From contig NZ_REFP01000008.1 of NCBI RefSeq assembly GCF_003688725.1, positions 248,001-312,000 of the forward strand: a stretch of 64,000 nucleotides of DNA, read 5' to 3'. The stretch is from Thermoactinomyces vulgaris. Its GTDB lineage: Bacteria; Bacillota; Bacilli; Thermoactinomycetales; Thermoactinomycetaceae. The notes beneath the pieces were generated by a model. The model ran no database searches, was not told the DNA's origin, and worked only from the letters and a program-made list of their open reading frames with translations. Shown piece after piece: positions 18,163 through 28,097 of the stretch (the first letter of the stretch is position 1; each line of letters opens with the position of its first letter). The translations under genes were made by a program, and so were the position numbers.

Positions 18163-19452
18163 TTATGATGCGGTGGTTTTATTCATGATCCGGTTGGTGA
18201 CTTCATAGGCCGAGGAGAAGGAAAGTTCGGAGAGTTGGCCTTCACCCTGGCACCAGTCTCCGGCGAAATACACATTATCCAAACTGTACAGTTTCACCGG
18301 CAGCAGTTTTTGGTCATGAATACATTTAATTTCCTGAACAACCGCTTTTTTCGAAATTCGTTTGGCGACGAGTTGATCCCGCCAGCCGGGGAAGTGTTTA
18401 TCGTAAACGGATTCAATGTCCGCCACTTTCTCGTTGGCCTTGTTGGCAGCCGCTTCTTCATCATTGAGATAAGCGATGGCTTGCATCAACTGACCGCCTT
18501 CCGGGATGCAGGTCGTATCATAGTAGGAAATGTCTGTGATAAACACTTTCTTTTCTTTTTGATATACATAGGTATACGGGCTGGGGATCCGTTCTTTCAA
18601 TCCCACATCATAGACGACCACTTGGGTGGGCGAGTAGTTGCGATAAATTTCGAATGTCGATTCATACGGGGTGTCGGCAAAAAGCTGGTGTAACTCTTTC
18701 GGCGGAATGCACAAAATGAACTCATCGGCTGTGTAAGTGGTTTCTTTCCCGATGATTTTGGAAATTCGGTTGCCGTCCAGTTCGATGCCGCTGACTTTTT
18801 CTTTGGTGATGATTTTTCCCCCGTGATCTTCAATGATTTTGGAGAAGGATTCCACAATCGCCTGCCAGCCTCCCCCGATGTAACTGACGGCACGTTGTGT
18901 GGAGAATAAGCGTTTGTAATATTGGAAAAACAGCGGGGAAGGAATTTTTTCAGGCTCATTGGTAAAGAAGTTGGATGATGCAATGGTCAACAGCAAATCC
19001 CTGACTTTTGGGGGCTCTTTCTCCAAATATTGCCCGATGGGAATGCCTTCTTCCCCTTTTTCGATGGAAGCCATGGTTTTGAACACTTCATAGGCGAAAC
19101 GCCATTTGTTTTGGGAATCCAAAATTTTTGTGCGGTAAAGCCCTTCCAATGTGGCAGGCATTAAGGTTGTATAAGACCCCAGATCGTAATAAGCTTTGGA
19201 TGGGGAAAAATTTTTCCAGTCCACTTCCAATCCGATTTCGCTTTCATAACGCCGCAAAACGGATTTGTCCCGGGCATAAATGGCATGGGCGCCAAAGTTA
19301 AAGTTAAACCCTTTCAAAGGGATGGTGATGGCGCGTCCGCCCAGTTTCGGTGCTTTTTCCAGCAAAGTCACATCATATCCATTGTAAGCGAGTCGGGCTG
19401 CTGCGCTTAAACCGGCCAAACCTCCACCCGCTACAATCACTTTTTTAGACAC
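18163..19452 (-). CDS. FAD-dependent phytoene-desaturase-like oxidoreductase
   Basis: This 429-residue protein is read from GTG 19450-19452, which follows AAGGGAG by 8 bases. A longer frame to 19533 lacks a ribosome site. The N-terminus is a dinucleotide-binding fold (VIVAGGGLAGLSAAARL, then an acidic end of strand 2, LLEK, and LGGRA) as in the amine oxidase / carotenoid desaturase family. A C-terminal NVYFAGDW supplies the second FAD contact. The substrate is unknown. No carotenoid synthase genes are adjacent, so a carotenoid role is not supported by context. Confidence 0.85.
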   Translation of the reverse strand: MSKKVIVAGGGLAGLSAAARLAYNGYDVTLLEKAPKLGGRAITIPLKGFNFNFGAHAIYARDKSVLRRYESEIGLEVDWKNFSPSKAYYDLGSYTTLMPATLEGLYRTKILDSQNKWRFAYEVFKTMASIEKGEEGIPIGQYLEKEPPKVRDLLLTIASSNFFTNEPEKIPSPLFFQYYKRLFSTQRAVSYIGGGWQAIVESFSKIIEDHGGKIITKEKVSGIELDGNRISKIIGKETTYTADEFILCIPPKELHQLFADTPYESTFEIYRNYSPTQVVVYDVGLKERIPSPYTYVYQKEKKVFITDISYYDTTCIPEGGQLMQAIAYLNDEEAAANKANEKVADIESVYDKHFPGWRDQLVAKRISKKAVVQEIKCIHDQKLLPVKLYSLDNVYFAGDWCQGEGQLSELSFSSAYEVTNRIMNKTTAS

Positions 19453-19579
19453 AAGACACACTCCCTTGAGATCGTTTGCAATTTTTATAAAGAAATATCG
19501 ATCTACTTGTAATATTGTAGCAAGTTTAATCACAAGAGGATAGTTTTTTTAGATATTCGAAAATTTCAATCGAATGAAA

Positions 19580-19611
19580 CAAAAAAATCTCCCGCGATCA
19601 GGGAGATTTTT
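19580..19611 (-). terminator. terminator overlapping the ccdC stop codon
   Basis: Read on the minus strand, the stem AAAATCTCCC/GGGAGATTTT is followed by a T tract. The ccdC TGA (19598-19600) lies in the loop, so the hairpin includes the last codons. Confidence 0.8.
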
Positions 19612-20119
19612 GGGGCATGGGTTTTCGGGATGCATCTTTTTCTGTGGACAAAAGTTTTTTATATTGGATATACATGGCGATCCGCCAGGGCAGCAGCATG
19701 CCGAAAGCCAGAATAAAAAACAAACTGGCCGTTTGGTAATAGCTGATGAAATGTTCGATGTATGTGTGCAGTGACATGCGGATGACAAACAAGATCAACA
19801 GAATGTAAATGAACGCCCGGGAACGTTTCAGGTAAACTTGTCCGTCGATGATTTCATATTTGGACGTTTGAATCAAAGGAATGGACAAAAAAAGAGCCCC
19901 GACCAAGAAAGATGCGATGGCCCAAGACCAAGGGATATGCACAGGCGGGTACAGGAACATTAAAAAACCTGTGCTCATTCCAAGCGGTGGAATGAGTATT
20001 TTTTTGGCGTTGGTCGGTTTGTCAGCCGCTTTGATTCGAACGAAAATCACGGTCAGTGCCATGATGAAGGCAAAAATGGGTGCAATGACTTTGACATTCA
20101 CGGGGATAGAATGCATCAT
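19598..20119 (-). CDS. ccdC: CcdC family membrane protein
   Basis: This roughly 173-residue integral membrane protein has about four helices and the CcdC/DUF1453 signature: IFVRIKAADKPTNAKKILIPPLGMSTGFLMF near residues 20-50. In Bacillus ccdC accompanies cytochrome c maturation gene ccdA, but its biochemical role is unclear and ccdA is not here. ATG 20117-20119 follows AAGGAGGG. The upstream extension to 20221 is rejected because it lacks a site. The gene lies downstream of the trpS leader on the opposite strand. Confidence 0.85.
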   Translation of the reverse strand: MMHSIPVNVKVIAPIFAFIMALTVIFVRIKAADKPTNAKKILIPPLGMSTGFLMFLYPPVHIPWSWAIASFLVGALFLSIPLIQTSKYEIIDGQVYLKRSRAFIYILLILFVIRMSLHTYIEHFISYYQTASLFFILAFGMLLPWRIAMYIQYKKLLSTEKDASRKPMPQKSP

Positions 20120-20239
20120 GCCCGTCCCTCCTTGTATGATAAAAAAACTAGCACAATTTAAGAAGCTTGTAAATAATATATACTTGACTTTTCCGGATCG
20201 TTCTAGGAAAATATTCTTCAATCGTCAGGTACAAATGGA

Positions 20240-20484
20240 TAAGGACAGAAAGTGTTGAAAAAGAGGAGTAGCACAGGGGAACTGTTCAGAGAGTTGGCGG
20301 GTGGTGCAAGCCAATCAGGGACCTGTGTGAATGGACTTTGGAGCTTTTTTTCCGAACGGGGCATGAGTCCTCAGTAGGGAAAAACGGGAAGACCGTTATC
20401 TGTTGAGTGCACCTTGATTTCTCAGGTGAACGAGGGTGGTATCGCGGGCAAAAACCCGTCCCTTTTGGGGGGCGGGTTTTTTAT
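20240..20484 (+). promoter_or_regulatory. T-box leader, tryptophan specific
   Basis: The leader has a stem I with AGAGAGTTGG...GGTGGTGCAAG...CCAATC, a TGG specifier at 20332-20334 in the context tgaaTGGact, and the T-box AGGGTGGTATCGCGGG at 20433-20448. The terminator ACCCGTCCC/GGGGGCGGGT plus T tract ends near 20484. It controls trpS by sensing uncharged tRNA-Trp. A TTGACT at 20184-20189 is a plausible -35, but no well-spaced -10 was found. Confidence 0.93.
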
Positions 20485-20514
20485 ATGAATATTTTTTGCA
20501 TGGCAAAGGAGTGA

Positions 20515-21498
<984 letters not shown>

Positions 21499-21500
21499 GG

Positions 21501-21540
21501 CAAAAAAAGATGCCCCGGAATCTCCGGCGGCATCTTTTTT
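21501..21540 (+). terminator. terminator of trpS
   Basis: The stem AAAAAAGATGCC.../...GGCATCTTTTTT contains an inner CCGGA/TCCGG hairpin and is followed by a T tract. Confidence 0.85.
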
Positions 21541-21545
21541 GTATA

Positions 21546-21574
21546 AAAAAGCGACCCGGTCAAAGGGGTCGTTT
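21546..21574 (-). terminator. terminator of rpsT
   Basis: On the minus strand the stem ACGACCCC/GGGTCGCT is followed by TTTTTT. It lies 15 bases past the rpsT stop. Confidence 0.75.
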
Positions 21575-21588
21575 TATGGAACCGTGCA

Positions 21589-21852
21589 TCAGGCCAAAGC
21601 GTTCAACTTTTTGGCAAGACGGGATTTTTTGCGGGCAGCTGCGTTTTTATGGATTAAACCCTTGGTTACAGCTTTGTCCAAGCTGCGGGTTGCTTGACCG
21701 AAAAGAACTTGTGCTTGTTCTTTGTCCTGATTTTCCACAGCGGTCAAAAACTTTTTCACAGCCGTACGCATTGCCGATTTTTGGGAAGCATTGCGTTTGC
21801 GGCGCTCTTCGTTGGTTTTCGCACGTTTAATTGCCGATTTGATGTTTGCCAA
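21589..21852 (-). CDS. rpsT: 30S ribosomal protein S20
   Basis: This 87-residue basic protein has the S20 N-terminus ([11 protein letters not shown]) and an alanine/lysine-rich helical body ending in [18 protein letters not shown] 21850-21852 is chosen. GGGAGGT is 7 bases upstream and the first residues then match the family. The GTG at 21861 overlaps the ribosome site. It is convergent with trpS and divergent from gpr, as in Bacillus (rpsT-gpr). Confidence 0.95.
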   Translation of the reverse strand: MANIKSAIKRAKTNEERRKRNASQKSAMRTAVKKFLTAVENQDKEQAQVLFGQATRSLDKAVTKGLIHKNAAARKKSRLAKKLNALA

Positions 21853-22009
21853 TGAATTCACCTCCCGTACAAGGATTCCGCATCCCTAAAATGCAACATG
21901 CAATATTCTAGCATGGGAAGGGGCAAAAAGCAACAATCCCCCAAGAATAAATCCAATGACATCAAGCAAACTAAAAACAGGAGGAAGTGAATGGAAGGAG
22001 AAAAGAAAC

Positions 22010-23122
22010 ATGAATCAGGATCCATCGCAAGGTCATCAGGTTGATTTGAGCCGGTATAACATCCGGACCGATTTGGCGCGTGAATCGCATGAATTGGCAA
22101 CCAAAAGAAACAGGAGCGGGAACGGTTCCATTCCGGGAGTGCGGATCGAGGAAAAGACGGAGGACGGGATCACAACCAGCTGGATTTGGATTGAAAATGA
22201 CCGGGGTGCGGAAGAGATGGGAAAAGTGCCAGGCACTTATTTAACCATTGAAGCTCCGGAACTGAGATCGAGAGATTCCGTCTTCAGCCAGAAAGTGGCG
22301 GGCCATTTTGCAGAACAGTTTGCCCGGTTTTTAGATGAAGCCGGAATTGGGAAAGATGATTCCTGCCTGATTGTCGGGTTGGGTAACTGGAATGTCACGG
22401 CCGATGCATTGGGGCCCCTGGTGGTGAAGCACACCATGATTACTAGGCATTTGTTTGAGCTGGAACCGGAATCCGTTGAGGAAGGATACCGGTCGGTCAG
22501 TGCGTTGTCCCCGGGCGTGTTGGGGTTGACCGGACTGGAGACGAGCGATATTGTACGGGGAGTGGTTGACAAAGCCAAACCGGATTTTGTCATTGCTTTT
22601 GATTCGTTGGCTTCCCGGGCTTTGACCCGTGTGAATACGACCATTCAGGTGGCGGATACCGGCATCAATCCGGGATCCGGGGTGGGAAACAACCGGAAAG
22701 CGTTAACCCGGGAAACGTTGGGGGTTCCCGTGATTGCCATCGGTGTTCCCACCGTGGTGGATGCGGTGACCATTGCCTATGACACGATTGATTTTGTCAT
22801 CTCCCATCTGGGAAGAGAAATTCATGGCGAAAGAAACAACCCGCTGGATCCTTACAACCGCCCGACAGTGAAGGATTTGAAAAATTATCAGCTTCCTTCC
22901 GGCACCGCGCGGGAAGTGTTGGGAATGTTCGGTCGTCTGAATGAACAGGAAAAACGCCAGCTCATTCATGAAGTTCTTTCCCCGCTGGGACAGAACCTGA
23001 TCGTGACCCCAAAAGAAGTGGACTCCTTTATTGCCAATGTGGCCAAAATGATCGCCAACGGTGTCAATTGTGCCTTGCATGATGCGGTGACGATGGATAA
23101 TGTGGCTTCGCACGTCAATTGA
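22010..23122 (+). CDS. gpr: germination protease GPR
   Basis: This 370-residue aspartic-type protease is made as a zymogen in the forespore and degrades alpha/beta SASPs at germination. The segment around residue 15 (SRYNIRTDLARE) matches the GPR autoprocessing region. The conserved core includes VGLGNWNVTADALGP near residue 120 and DSLASRAL near 205. ATG 22010 follows AAGGAGAAAAG. A likely substrate, an alpha/beta SASP, is encoded at 42944 in this window. Confidence 0.95.
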   Translation: MNQDPSQGHQVDLSRYNIRTDLARESHELATKRNRSGNGSIPGVRIEEKTEDGITTSWIWIENDRGAEEMGKVPGTYLTIEAPELRSRDSVFSQKVAGHFAEQFARFLDEAGIGKDDSCLIVGLGNWNVTADALGPLVVKHTMITRHLFELEPESVEEGYRSVSALSPGVLGLTGLETSDIVRGVVDKAKPDFVIAFDSLASRALTRVNTTIQVADTGINPGSGVGNNRKALTRETLGVPVIAIGVPTVVDAVTIAYDTIDFVISHLGREIHGERNNPLDPYNRPTVKDLKNYQLPSGTAREVLGMFGRLNEQEKRQLIHEVLSPLGQNLIVTPKEVDSFIANVAKMIANGVNCALHDAVTMDNVASHVN

Positions 23123-23140
23123 AGACGGCGTACGGGATCA

Positions 23141-23178
23141 AAAACGGAAGCTTGTGAGCGGAACAGGCTTCCGTTTTT
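23141..23178 (+). terminator. terminator of gpr
   Basis: The stem AAAACGGAAGC/GCTTCCGTTTTT has a 15-base loop and is followed by a T tract. Confidence 0.8.
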
Positions 23179-23324
23179 ATGTCCGCCTGTTTGTTGAAGG
23201 GGCGGGGTTTTGTTCCGGATTTCTATCAACCCTTCTCCTGTATTTTTTAAGTCTCATAGGTTCTACTTTTGCCGGTTTTTTCATAGCTTAGGGATGAGAG
23301 ACAAGCTGGCAAAGGGTGAACCGG

Positions 23325-24464
23325 ATGAATCATCGGTATCGAAGGTTTATGACGTTAAACTTGGCACGTCCGCGGACCAGAAGAATCTTGGTTTTTTTAT
23401 TTTTGGCCATCGCGGTGTTGTTTTCATTTGCGGGAGCCTGGGTCATGGTTCAGGCTGAAAACAGCATGCAGGGTTCGGATTTTAGCCGGGTGACTTCCCG
23501 CATTTCGGCCAAAACCCTGGCCATGGTGATGGGGGAGAACATCCCGTATTTTCAGGAAGAAATCGGTTCGGCCGGATTGGACGGGATTGTGTCCCGGATG
23601 ACTTTTGAACTTTTAACCAGCATGAATTTACAAGATCCCCGTACCTTTCTGGGCCGGGAATTGCCGATGTACGCACTTTTTGACAGCGAAATTGACGTGG
23701 CGAGCGCCGATGTCGATTACACATCGATTCCCATTGAATCGGCTCCTCCTCCCGAATTGGAAAAAGAGATCATCAAAGCGATGGAAAAGCCGGATCAGGA
23801 CCGCGCCAGCACAACCCAAAGCGGGATCAAACAGAAAAAAGTATTGATTTACTCGACGCATTTTTGGGAGTCTTATCTTCCGGAGTTGGGAGAAAAAAAT
23901 CCGCAGAAAGCATCGCATATCGAAAAAAACATCACCCTCGTTTCTCAACATCTGGCCCAAGTGCTCGAGAAGATGGGCATCGGGGCGGTCACGGCGGAAC
24001 GGAAATACACTTGGGATTCGGGAGCGTACAAGCAATCGAGGAAAATGGTGCAATCCGTGATGGGGCAGCATGAAGGGATCACTTATCTGATCGATTTGCA
24101 CAGGGATGCGCAACGAAGGGACAAAACCACCAAAACTTACAACGGGAAAAGCTATGCCCGGTTAGCTTTTGTCGTGGGAAAATCGAGCAAGCATTTTGAG
24201 CAAAATCTGAAGCTGGCCCGTGAGTTGCACAAAGAAATCAACAAACAATATCCCGGATTGTCACGGGCGGTGATTATTAAAGAACGGACAAATGGGAACA
24301 ACGGTGAATATAACCAGTCTTTATCCCCCAATAGCATGCTTGTGGAAGTGGGAGGGGTGGATAACACCTTCGAAGAAGCATACCGGTCGGTCGAAGTGTT
24401 GGCGGAAGTGCTGGCGCAACGGATTCATGATGCCACGCCGGTGATGCGGCAAGAAGGATCTTAA
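23325..24464 (+). CDS. spoIIP: stage II sporulation protein P
   Basis: This roughly 379-residue amidase/endopeptidase works with SpoIID and SpoIIM in peptidoglycan digestion during engulfment. One N-terminal membrane helix lies near residues 18-40. The SpoIIP domain follows, with LIYSTHFWESYLPEL near residue 170 (His and Glu of the metal site kept), YLIDLHRDA near 245, and SMLVEVGGVDNTFEEA near 340. ATG 23325 is preferred to GTG 23316 because AAAGGG is then at normal distance. The mother-cell promoter could not be placed with confidence. Confidence 0.93.
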   Translation: MNHRYRRFMTLNLARPRTRRILVFLFLAIAVLFSFAGAWVMVQAENSMQGSDFSRVTSRISAKTLAMVMGENIPYFQEEIGSAGLDGIVSRMTFELLTSMNLQDPRTFLGRELPMYALFDSEIDVASADVDYTSIPIESAPPPELEKEIIKAMEKPDQDRASTTQSGIKQKKVLIYSTHFWESYLPELGEKNPQKASHIEKNITLVSQHLAQVLEKMGIGAVTAERKYTWDSGAYKQSRKMVQSVMGQHEGITYLIDLHRDAQRRDKTTKTYNGKSYARLAFVVGKSSKHFEQNLKLARELHKEINKQYPGLSRAVIIKERTNGNNGEYNQSLSPNSMLVEVGGVDNTFEEAYRSVEVLAEVLAQRIHDATPVMRQEGS

Positions 24465-24486
24465 AACAGTTTTGAGGTGGAGAAAC

Positions 24487-24840
24487 ATGCGGGTTTGGGT
24501 GCAGATAATCGGGCTTTTGGCCATGTTGGTTTTCGGTATTTTTATCGGGATGGATGTTGCGGAACGGAATATGCAAAAAATGCAAGGGATCGAAGGGGCG
24601 CCACGGGCCATTCAAATTACTCCACAGGAAGGGAAAATCGAAATCTCCGTCTTCGGACAAACCATCGGATCCGAAGAAGCGTCGGCGAAAGCCGGTTTAA
24701 AGAATCCGGAAAAAAGCGCTGGTCAGGAAATGAGGGAAGGAACCAATTATCTGGCTGAAACCGGAAATCAGGTCGGCACGATGATCCGTGAACTGTTGCG
24801 CGAGTTGGCCGACCGGTTGTTTGCCTGGACAAGATCATAG
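24487..24840 (+). CDS. yqxA: YqxA family small membrane protein
   Basis: This 117-residue protein has a single N-terminal membrane helix (residues 4-24) and a polar domain containing TPQEGKIEISVFGQTI. It resembles the DUF3679/YqxA family found after spoIIP in Bacillus, and it sits exactly there, 22 bases after spoIIP and before lepA. GAGGTGG precedes ATG 24487. The function is unknown. Co-transcription with spoIIP suggests a sporulation role. Confidence 0.8.
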   Translation: MRVWVQIIGLLAMLVFGIFIGMDVAERNMQKMQGIEGAPRAIQITPQEGKIEISVFGQTIGSEEASAKAGLKNPEKSAGQEMREGTNYLAETGNQVGTMIRELLRELADRLFAWTRS

Positions 24841-24865
24841 TTTTTTCCATCTCAAATCCGGCGGA

Positions 24866-24896
24866 TGCATGGGGGTCGCGGTCCCATGCTTTTTTT
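24866..24896 (+). terminator. terminator after yqxA
   Basis: The stem GCATGGG/CCCATGC is followed by seven T residues. Confidence 0.85.
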
Positions 24897-24902
24897 ATGT
24901 CG

Positions 24903-24931
24903 TTGAAACCTCCTGTGTCTGCTGATATAAT
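24903..24931 (+). promoter_or_regulatory. sigma-A promoter of lepA
   Basis: TTGAAA (24903-24908) and a perfect TATAAT (24926-24931) have the ideal 17-base spacing, just after a terminator. Confidence 0.75.
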
Positions 24932-24975
24932 TTAGGAATGCAGTCTTGCATTTTGCAGGAGGGAAAAGAACGGGA

Positions 24976-26793
24976 ATGGAAAACAAGAATCATCAGAAAC
25001 AAATACGTAATTTTTCTATCATCGCCCATATTGACCATGGAAAATCGACGTTGGCAGATCGGATTTTGGAGAAAACGGGTGCTTTGTCCGAAAGGGAAAT
25101 GCAAGATCAATTCCTGGATCAGATGGATTTGGAAAGAGAACGGGGAATTACCATCAAGTTGCAGACCGTGCGTATCCCCTACAAAGCCAAGGATGGGAAA
25201 GAGTATGTGTTAAACCTGATTGATACGCCGGGACATGTTGACTTTTCCTATGAAGTTTCCCGTTCTTTGCAAGCATGTGAAGGAGCGTTGTTGGTGGTGG
25301 ATGCTTCCCAGGGGGTGGAAGCGCAGACGCTGGCCAACGTTTATTTGGCTTTGGAAAACGATCTTGAAATCATTCCCGTTATCAATAAAATCGATCTACC
25401 CAGCGCGGACCCGGAGCGCGTGAAGCAGGAAATTGAAGACGTGATTGGTTTGGATGCCAGTGATGCAGTCTTGGCATCGGCGAAAGCCGGCATCGGGATT
25501 GAAGAGATTCTGGAGCAGATTGTGGAAAAGGTTCCCCCGCCGGAAGCGGATGAATCCAGTCCGCTTAGGGCGCTCATTTTTGATTCGGTTTATGATTCCT
25601 ATAAAGGCGTCATTATTTATACCCGTGTTTTTGAGGGGACGATCAAAAAGGGCATGGGCATCCGGATGATGGCATCGGGAAAAACCTTTGAAGTGACCGA
25701 AGTCGGCGTTTTCACACCGCGCCCCGTGATCACCAATGAGTTGAAGGCCGGTGAAGTGGGATTTGTCTGTGCCAACATCAAAAACGTGCGCGACACCCGG
25801 GTGGGGGACACGATCACCGACCGGGACCGTCCGGCTGCAGAGCCGTTGGCCGGTTACCGGCGCATCAATCCGATGGTCTTTTGCGGGTTGTATCCGGTGG
25901 ATTCGTCCGACTACGACAATTTGCGGGAAGCCCTTGAAAAGCTGGAATTGAATGATGCTTCCTTGTCTTTTGAGCCTGAGACCTCACAAGCGCTCGGATT
26001 CGGTTTCCGTTGCGGTTTTCTGGGGCTTTTGCACATGGAAATTGTCCAGGAACGGATTGAACGGGAATTTGGAATTGAATTGATCACCACCGCTCCCAGT
26101 GTGGTATACCGGATTCACAAAACCGATGGCACGATGTTGGAAATCGAAAATCCGACCTTGATGCCGCCGGTGCAGGAGATTGACCGGGTGGAAGAGCCGT
26201 ATGTGAAAGCCAGCATCATGGTTCCCAATGACTATGTCGGTGCGGTGATGGAAATATGTCAAAATAAAAGAGGACAATACGTCAATATGGATTACCTGGA
26301 TCAAAACCGGGTCAACCTGGTTTATGAGTTGCCTTTGGCCGAGATTGTATACGACTTTTTCGACCAATTGAAATCCAACACCAAAGGGTATGCCTCCTTT
26401 GATTATGAATTGATCGGTTACAAGGAAGCGAATCTGGTGAAACTGGACATTCTCCTCAATGGAGAGATTGTGGATGCCTTGTCGTTTATCGTCCACCGGG
26501 ATCGTGCCTATCAGCGCGGCCGGGCGTTGGTGGAAAAGCTGAAAAGCCTGATTCCGCGGCAAATGTTTGAAGTGCCCGTACAGGCGGCCATCGGCAACAA
26601 GGTGATCGCAAGGGAAACCATCCGTGCCGTACGGAAAAATGTTTTGGCCAAATGCTACGGCGGCGACGTCAGCCGCAAAAGAAAGCTGCTTGAAAAGCAA
26701 AAAGAAGGAAAGAAAAGAATGAAGTCTGTGGGAAGCGTGGACGTTCCCCAGGAAGCATTCATGGCCGTGCTGAAGATTGACGAACAGAAATAA
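24976..26793 (+). CDS. lepA: elongation factor 4 (LepA)
   Basis: This 605-residue translational GTPase is related to EF-G. G1 is AHIDHGKST near residue 17, G3 DTPGHVDF near 80, and G4 NKID near 135. The LepA-specific C-terminal domain ([24 protein letters not shown]) ends the protein. ATG 24976 gives the standard N-terminus. Upstream in-frame TTG 24946 precedes the GGAGG and is not used. It has its own sigma-A promoter. Confidence 0.97.
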   Translation: MENKNHQKQIRNFSIIAHIDHGKSTLADRILEKTGALSEREMQDQFLDQMDLERERGITIKLQTVRIPYKAKDGKEYVLNLIDTPGHVDFSYEVSRSLQACEGALLVVDASQGVEAQTLANVYLALENDLEIIPVINKIDLPSADPERVKQEIEDVIGLDASDAVLASAKAGIGIEEILEQIVEKVPPPEADESSPLRALIFDSVYDSYKGVIIYTRVFEGTIKKGMGIRMMASGKTFEVTEVGVFTPRPVITNELKAGEVGFVCANIKNVRDTRVGDTITDRDRPAAEPLAGYRRINPMVFCGLYPVDSSDYDNLREALEKLELNDASLSFEPETSQALGFGFRCGFLGLLHMEIVQERIEREFGIELITTAPSVVYRIHKTDGTMLEIENPTLMPPVQEIDRVEEPYVKASIMVPNDYVGAVMEICQNKRGQYVNMDYLDQNRVNLVYELPLAEIVYDFFDQLKSNTKGYASFDYELIGYKEANLVKLDILLNGEIVDALSFIVHRDRAYQRGRALVEKLKSLIPRQMFEVPVQAAIGNKVIARETIRAVRKNVLAKCYGGDVSRKRKLLEKQKEGKKRMKSVGSVDVPQEAFMAVLKIDEQK

Positions 26794-26800
26794 AGAGGAA

Positions 26801-26836
26801 AAGCCGCAGGCGGGTGCAACGCTTGCGGCTTTTATC
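26801..26836 (+). terminator. weak hairpin between lepA and hemW
   Basis: The stem AAGCCGCA/TGCGGCTT has only TTTATC after it, so termination would be partial. hemW may be read through from lepA. Confidence 0.45.
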
Positions 26837-26851
26837 AAGGAGGTGGGGGTT

Positions 26852-28003
26852 TTGCCGCCCAAATCGGTTTATGTTCATATTCCTTTTTGTACAAATAAAT
26901 GTTATTACTGTGACTTTACGGCTTATGTCGTGGGCGGACAGCCGGTGGATGATTATTTGGATGCGCTGAAGCGGGAAATGGAGATGGTGACGGAAGCAGC
27001 CAAGCCGCAAGAAATTGAAACCATTTTTATCGGAGGCGGCACCCCGACCGTGTTGACTCCAAAGCAAATGGAAAAACTCCTTCGGGATTTGCGTCTTCAT
27101 TTTCCGGATTGGTCCGACCAGCTTGAATTCACCGTTGAAGCCAATCCCGGCACCACCAGTCCCGAACTGCTTTCCGTCATGCGCGAAGGCGGCGTGAACC
27201 GGATCAGTTTTGGGGCGCAAACCTTCCGGCCGGATCTGTTAAAGCGAATCGGGCGCATTCACAGCGCCGGGGAAATCCGGGAAAGTGTCGACGCCGCCCG
27301 CATGGCCGGTTTTGACAACATCTCACTGGATCTGATGTTCGGCCTCCCGACGCAAACCGTCGACGATCTGAAACATACATTAAATGAAGCCATGTCACTC
27401 GATCCGGGTCATTTTTCCTGTTACAGTCTGAAAATTGAAGAGGGTACGGTGTTTTATCACTTGCACCAACGGAAGGAATTGCCGCTTCCGACGGAGGACG
27501 AAGAGTTTGAGATGTACCAATGCATCCGTTCGTTTATGCGGGAAAAGGGGTATATCCAATATGAAGTGAGCAATTTTGCCAAACCCGGAAGGGAGAGCAG
27601 GCACAATACCACGTATTGGCTGAATGAGGAATACTATGGTTTGGGAACCGGGGCGCACGGCTATGTCGGTTCCACCCGCTACGCGAACGTGACGGGGGTT
27701 CGGGCCTATATCGATCAAATCCGGCAGGGGCATTTGCCGGTGAAAGAATCGTATCAGGTCAGTCCGGAAGAAGATATGGAAAACTTCATGATCCTGGGGC
27801 TTCGCCTGTTAAAAGGGGTGAAACGATCCCGTTTTGACCGCCGGTACGGTTGCCGGCCGGAAGAAGTGTTTGATACGGTTTTGAGGAATTTGCAAAGTCA
27901 AAAATTCATCAAAATGGAGGGAGACTGGATCTCCTTGACGGAAAAAGGGCTTTTGTTTGGAAATGAGGTGTTCGCCTCATTTCTCAACGGCGTGGAATTA
28001 TAG
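26852..28003 (+). CDS. hemW: HemW, heme chaperone (radical SAM family)
   Basis: This 383-residue radical SAM protein carries CTNKCYYCDF (CX3CX2C with the following Phe) near residue 14, then GGGTPTVL near 58 and ANPGT near 97. HemW-type proteins bind heme and help deliver it. They are often misnamed coproporphyrinogen oxidase, and the fourth cysteine pattern of HemN is absent. TTG 26852 follows AAGGAGGTG at good spacing. It lies between lepA and hrcA as in Bacillus. Confidence 0.92.
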   Translation: MPPKSVYVHIPFCTNKCYYCDFTAYVVGGQPVDDYLDALKREMEMVTEAAKPQEIETIFIGGGTPTVLTPKQMEKLLRDLRLHFPDWSDQLEFTVEANPGTTSPELLSVMREGGVNRISFGAQTFRPDLLKRIGRIHSAGEIRESVDAARMAGFDNISLDLMFGLPTQTVDDLKHTLNEAMSLDPGHFSCYSLKIEEGTVFYHLHQRKELPLPTEDEEFEMYQCIRSFMREKGYIQYEVSNFAKPGRESRHNTTYWLNEEYYGLGTGAHGYVGSTRYANVTGVRAYIDQIRQGHLPVKESYQVSPEEDMENFMILGLRLLKGVKRSRFDRRYGCRPEEVFDTVLRNLQSQKFIKMEGDWISLTEKGLLFGNEVFASFLNGVEL

Positions 28004-28012
28004 AGGCATCCG

Positions 28013-28041
28013 TTGACATCATTTCAGCCGTTTGGTAATTT
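28013..28041 (+). promoter_or_regulatory. sigma-A promoter of the hrcA heat-shock operon
   Basis: TTGACA (28013-28018) and TAATTT (28036-28041) are spaced 17 bases apart, immediately before CIRCE, as in other HrcA-controlled operons. Confidence 0.65.
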
Positions 28042-28054
28042 AAAAATAGTATTT

Positions 28055-28081
28055 TTAGCACTCGTCCTTCAGGAGTGCTAA
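28055..28081 (+). promoter_or_regulatory. CIRCE operator (HrcA binding site)
   Basis: The inverted repeat TTAGCACTC / GAGTGCTAA is perfect, with a 9-base spacer, the exact CIRCE consensus. HrcA bound here should repress the operon that starts at 28098. Confidence 0.98.
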
Positions 28082-28097
28082 CAAGGAGGGAAGGCAG

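Noticed and set aside
19505-19525. Near-palindrome ACTTG...CAAGT before the oxidoreductase gene, possible repressor operator
   Set aside because: Arms are only 5 bases long in an AT-rich promoter region. Too weak to report as an operator without more copies.
23251-23285. Possible sigma-E promoter before spoIIP (CATAGG and CATAGC)
   Set aside because: The boxes are about 23 bases apart, too far for a sigma-E promoter.
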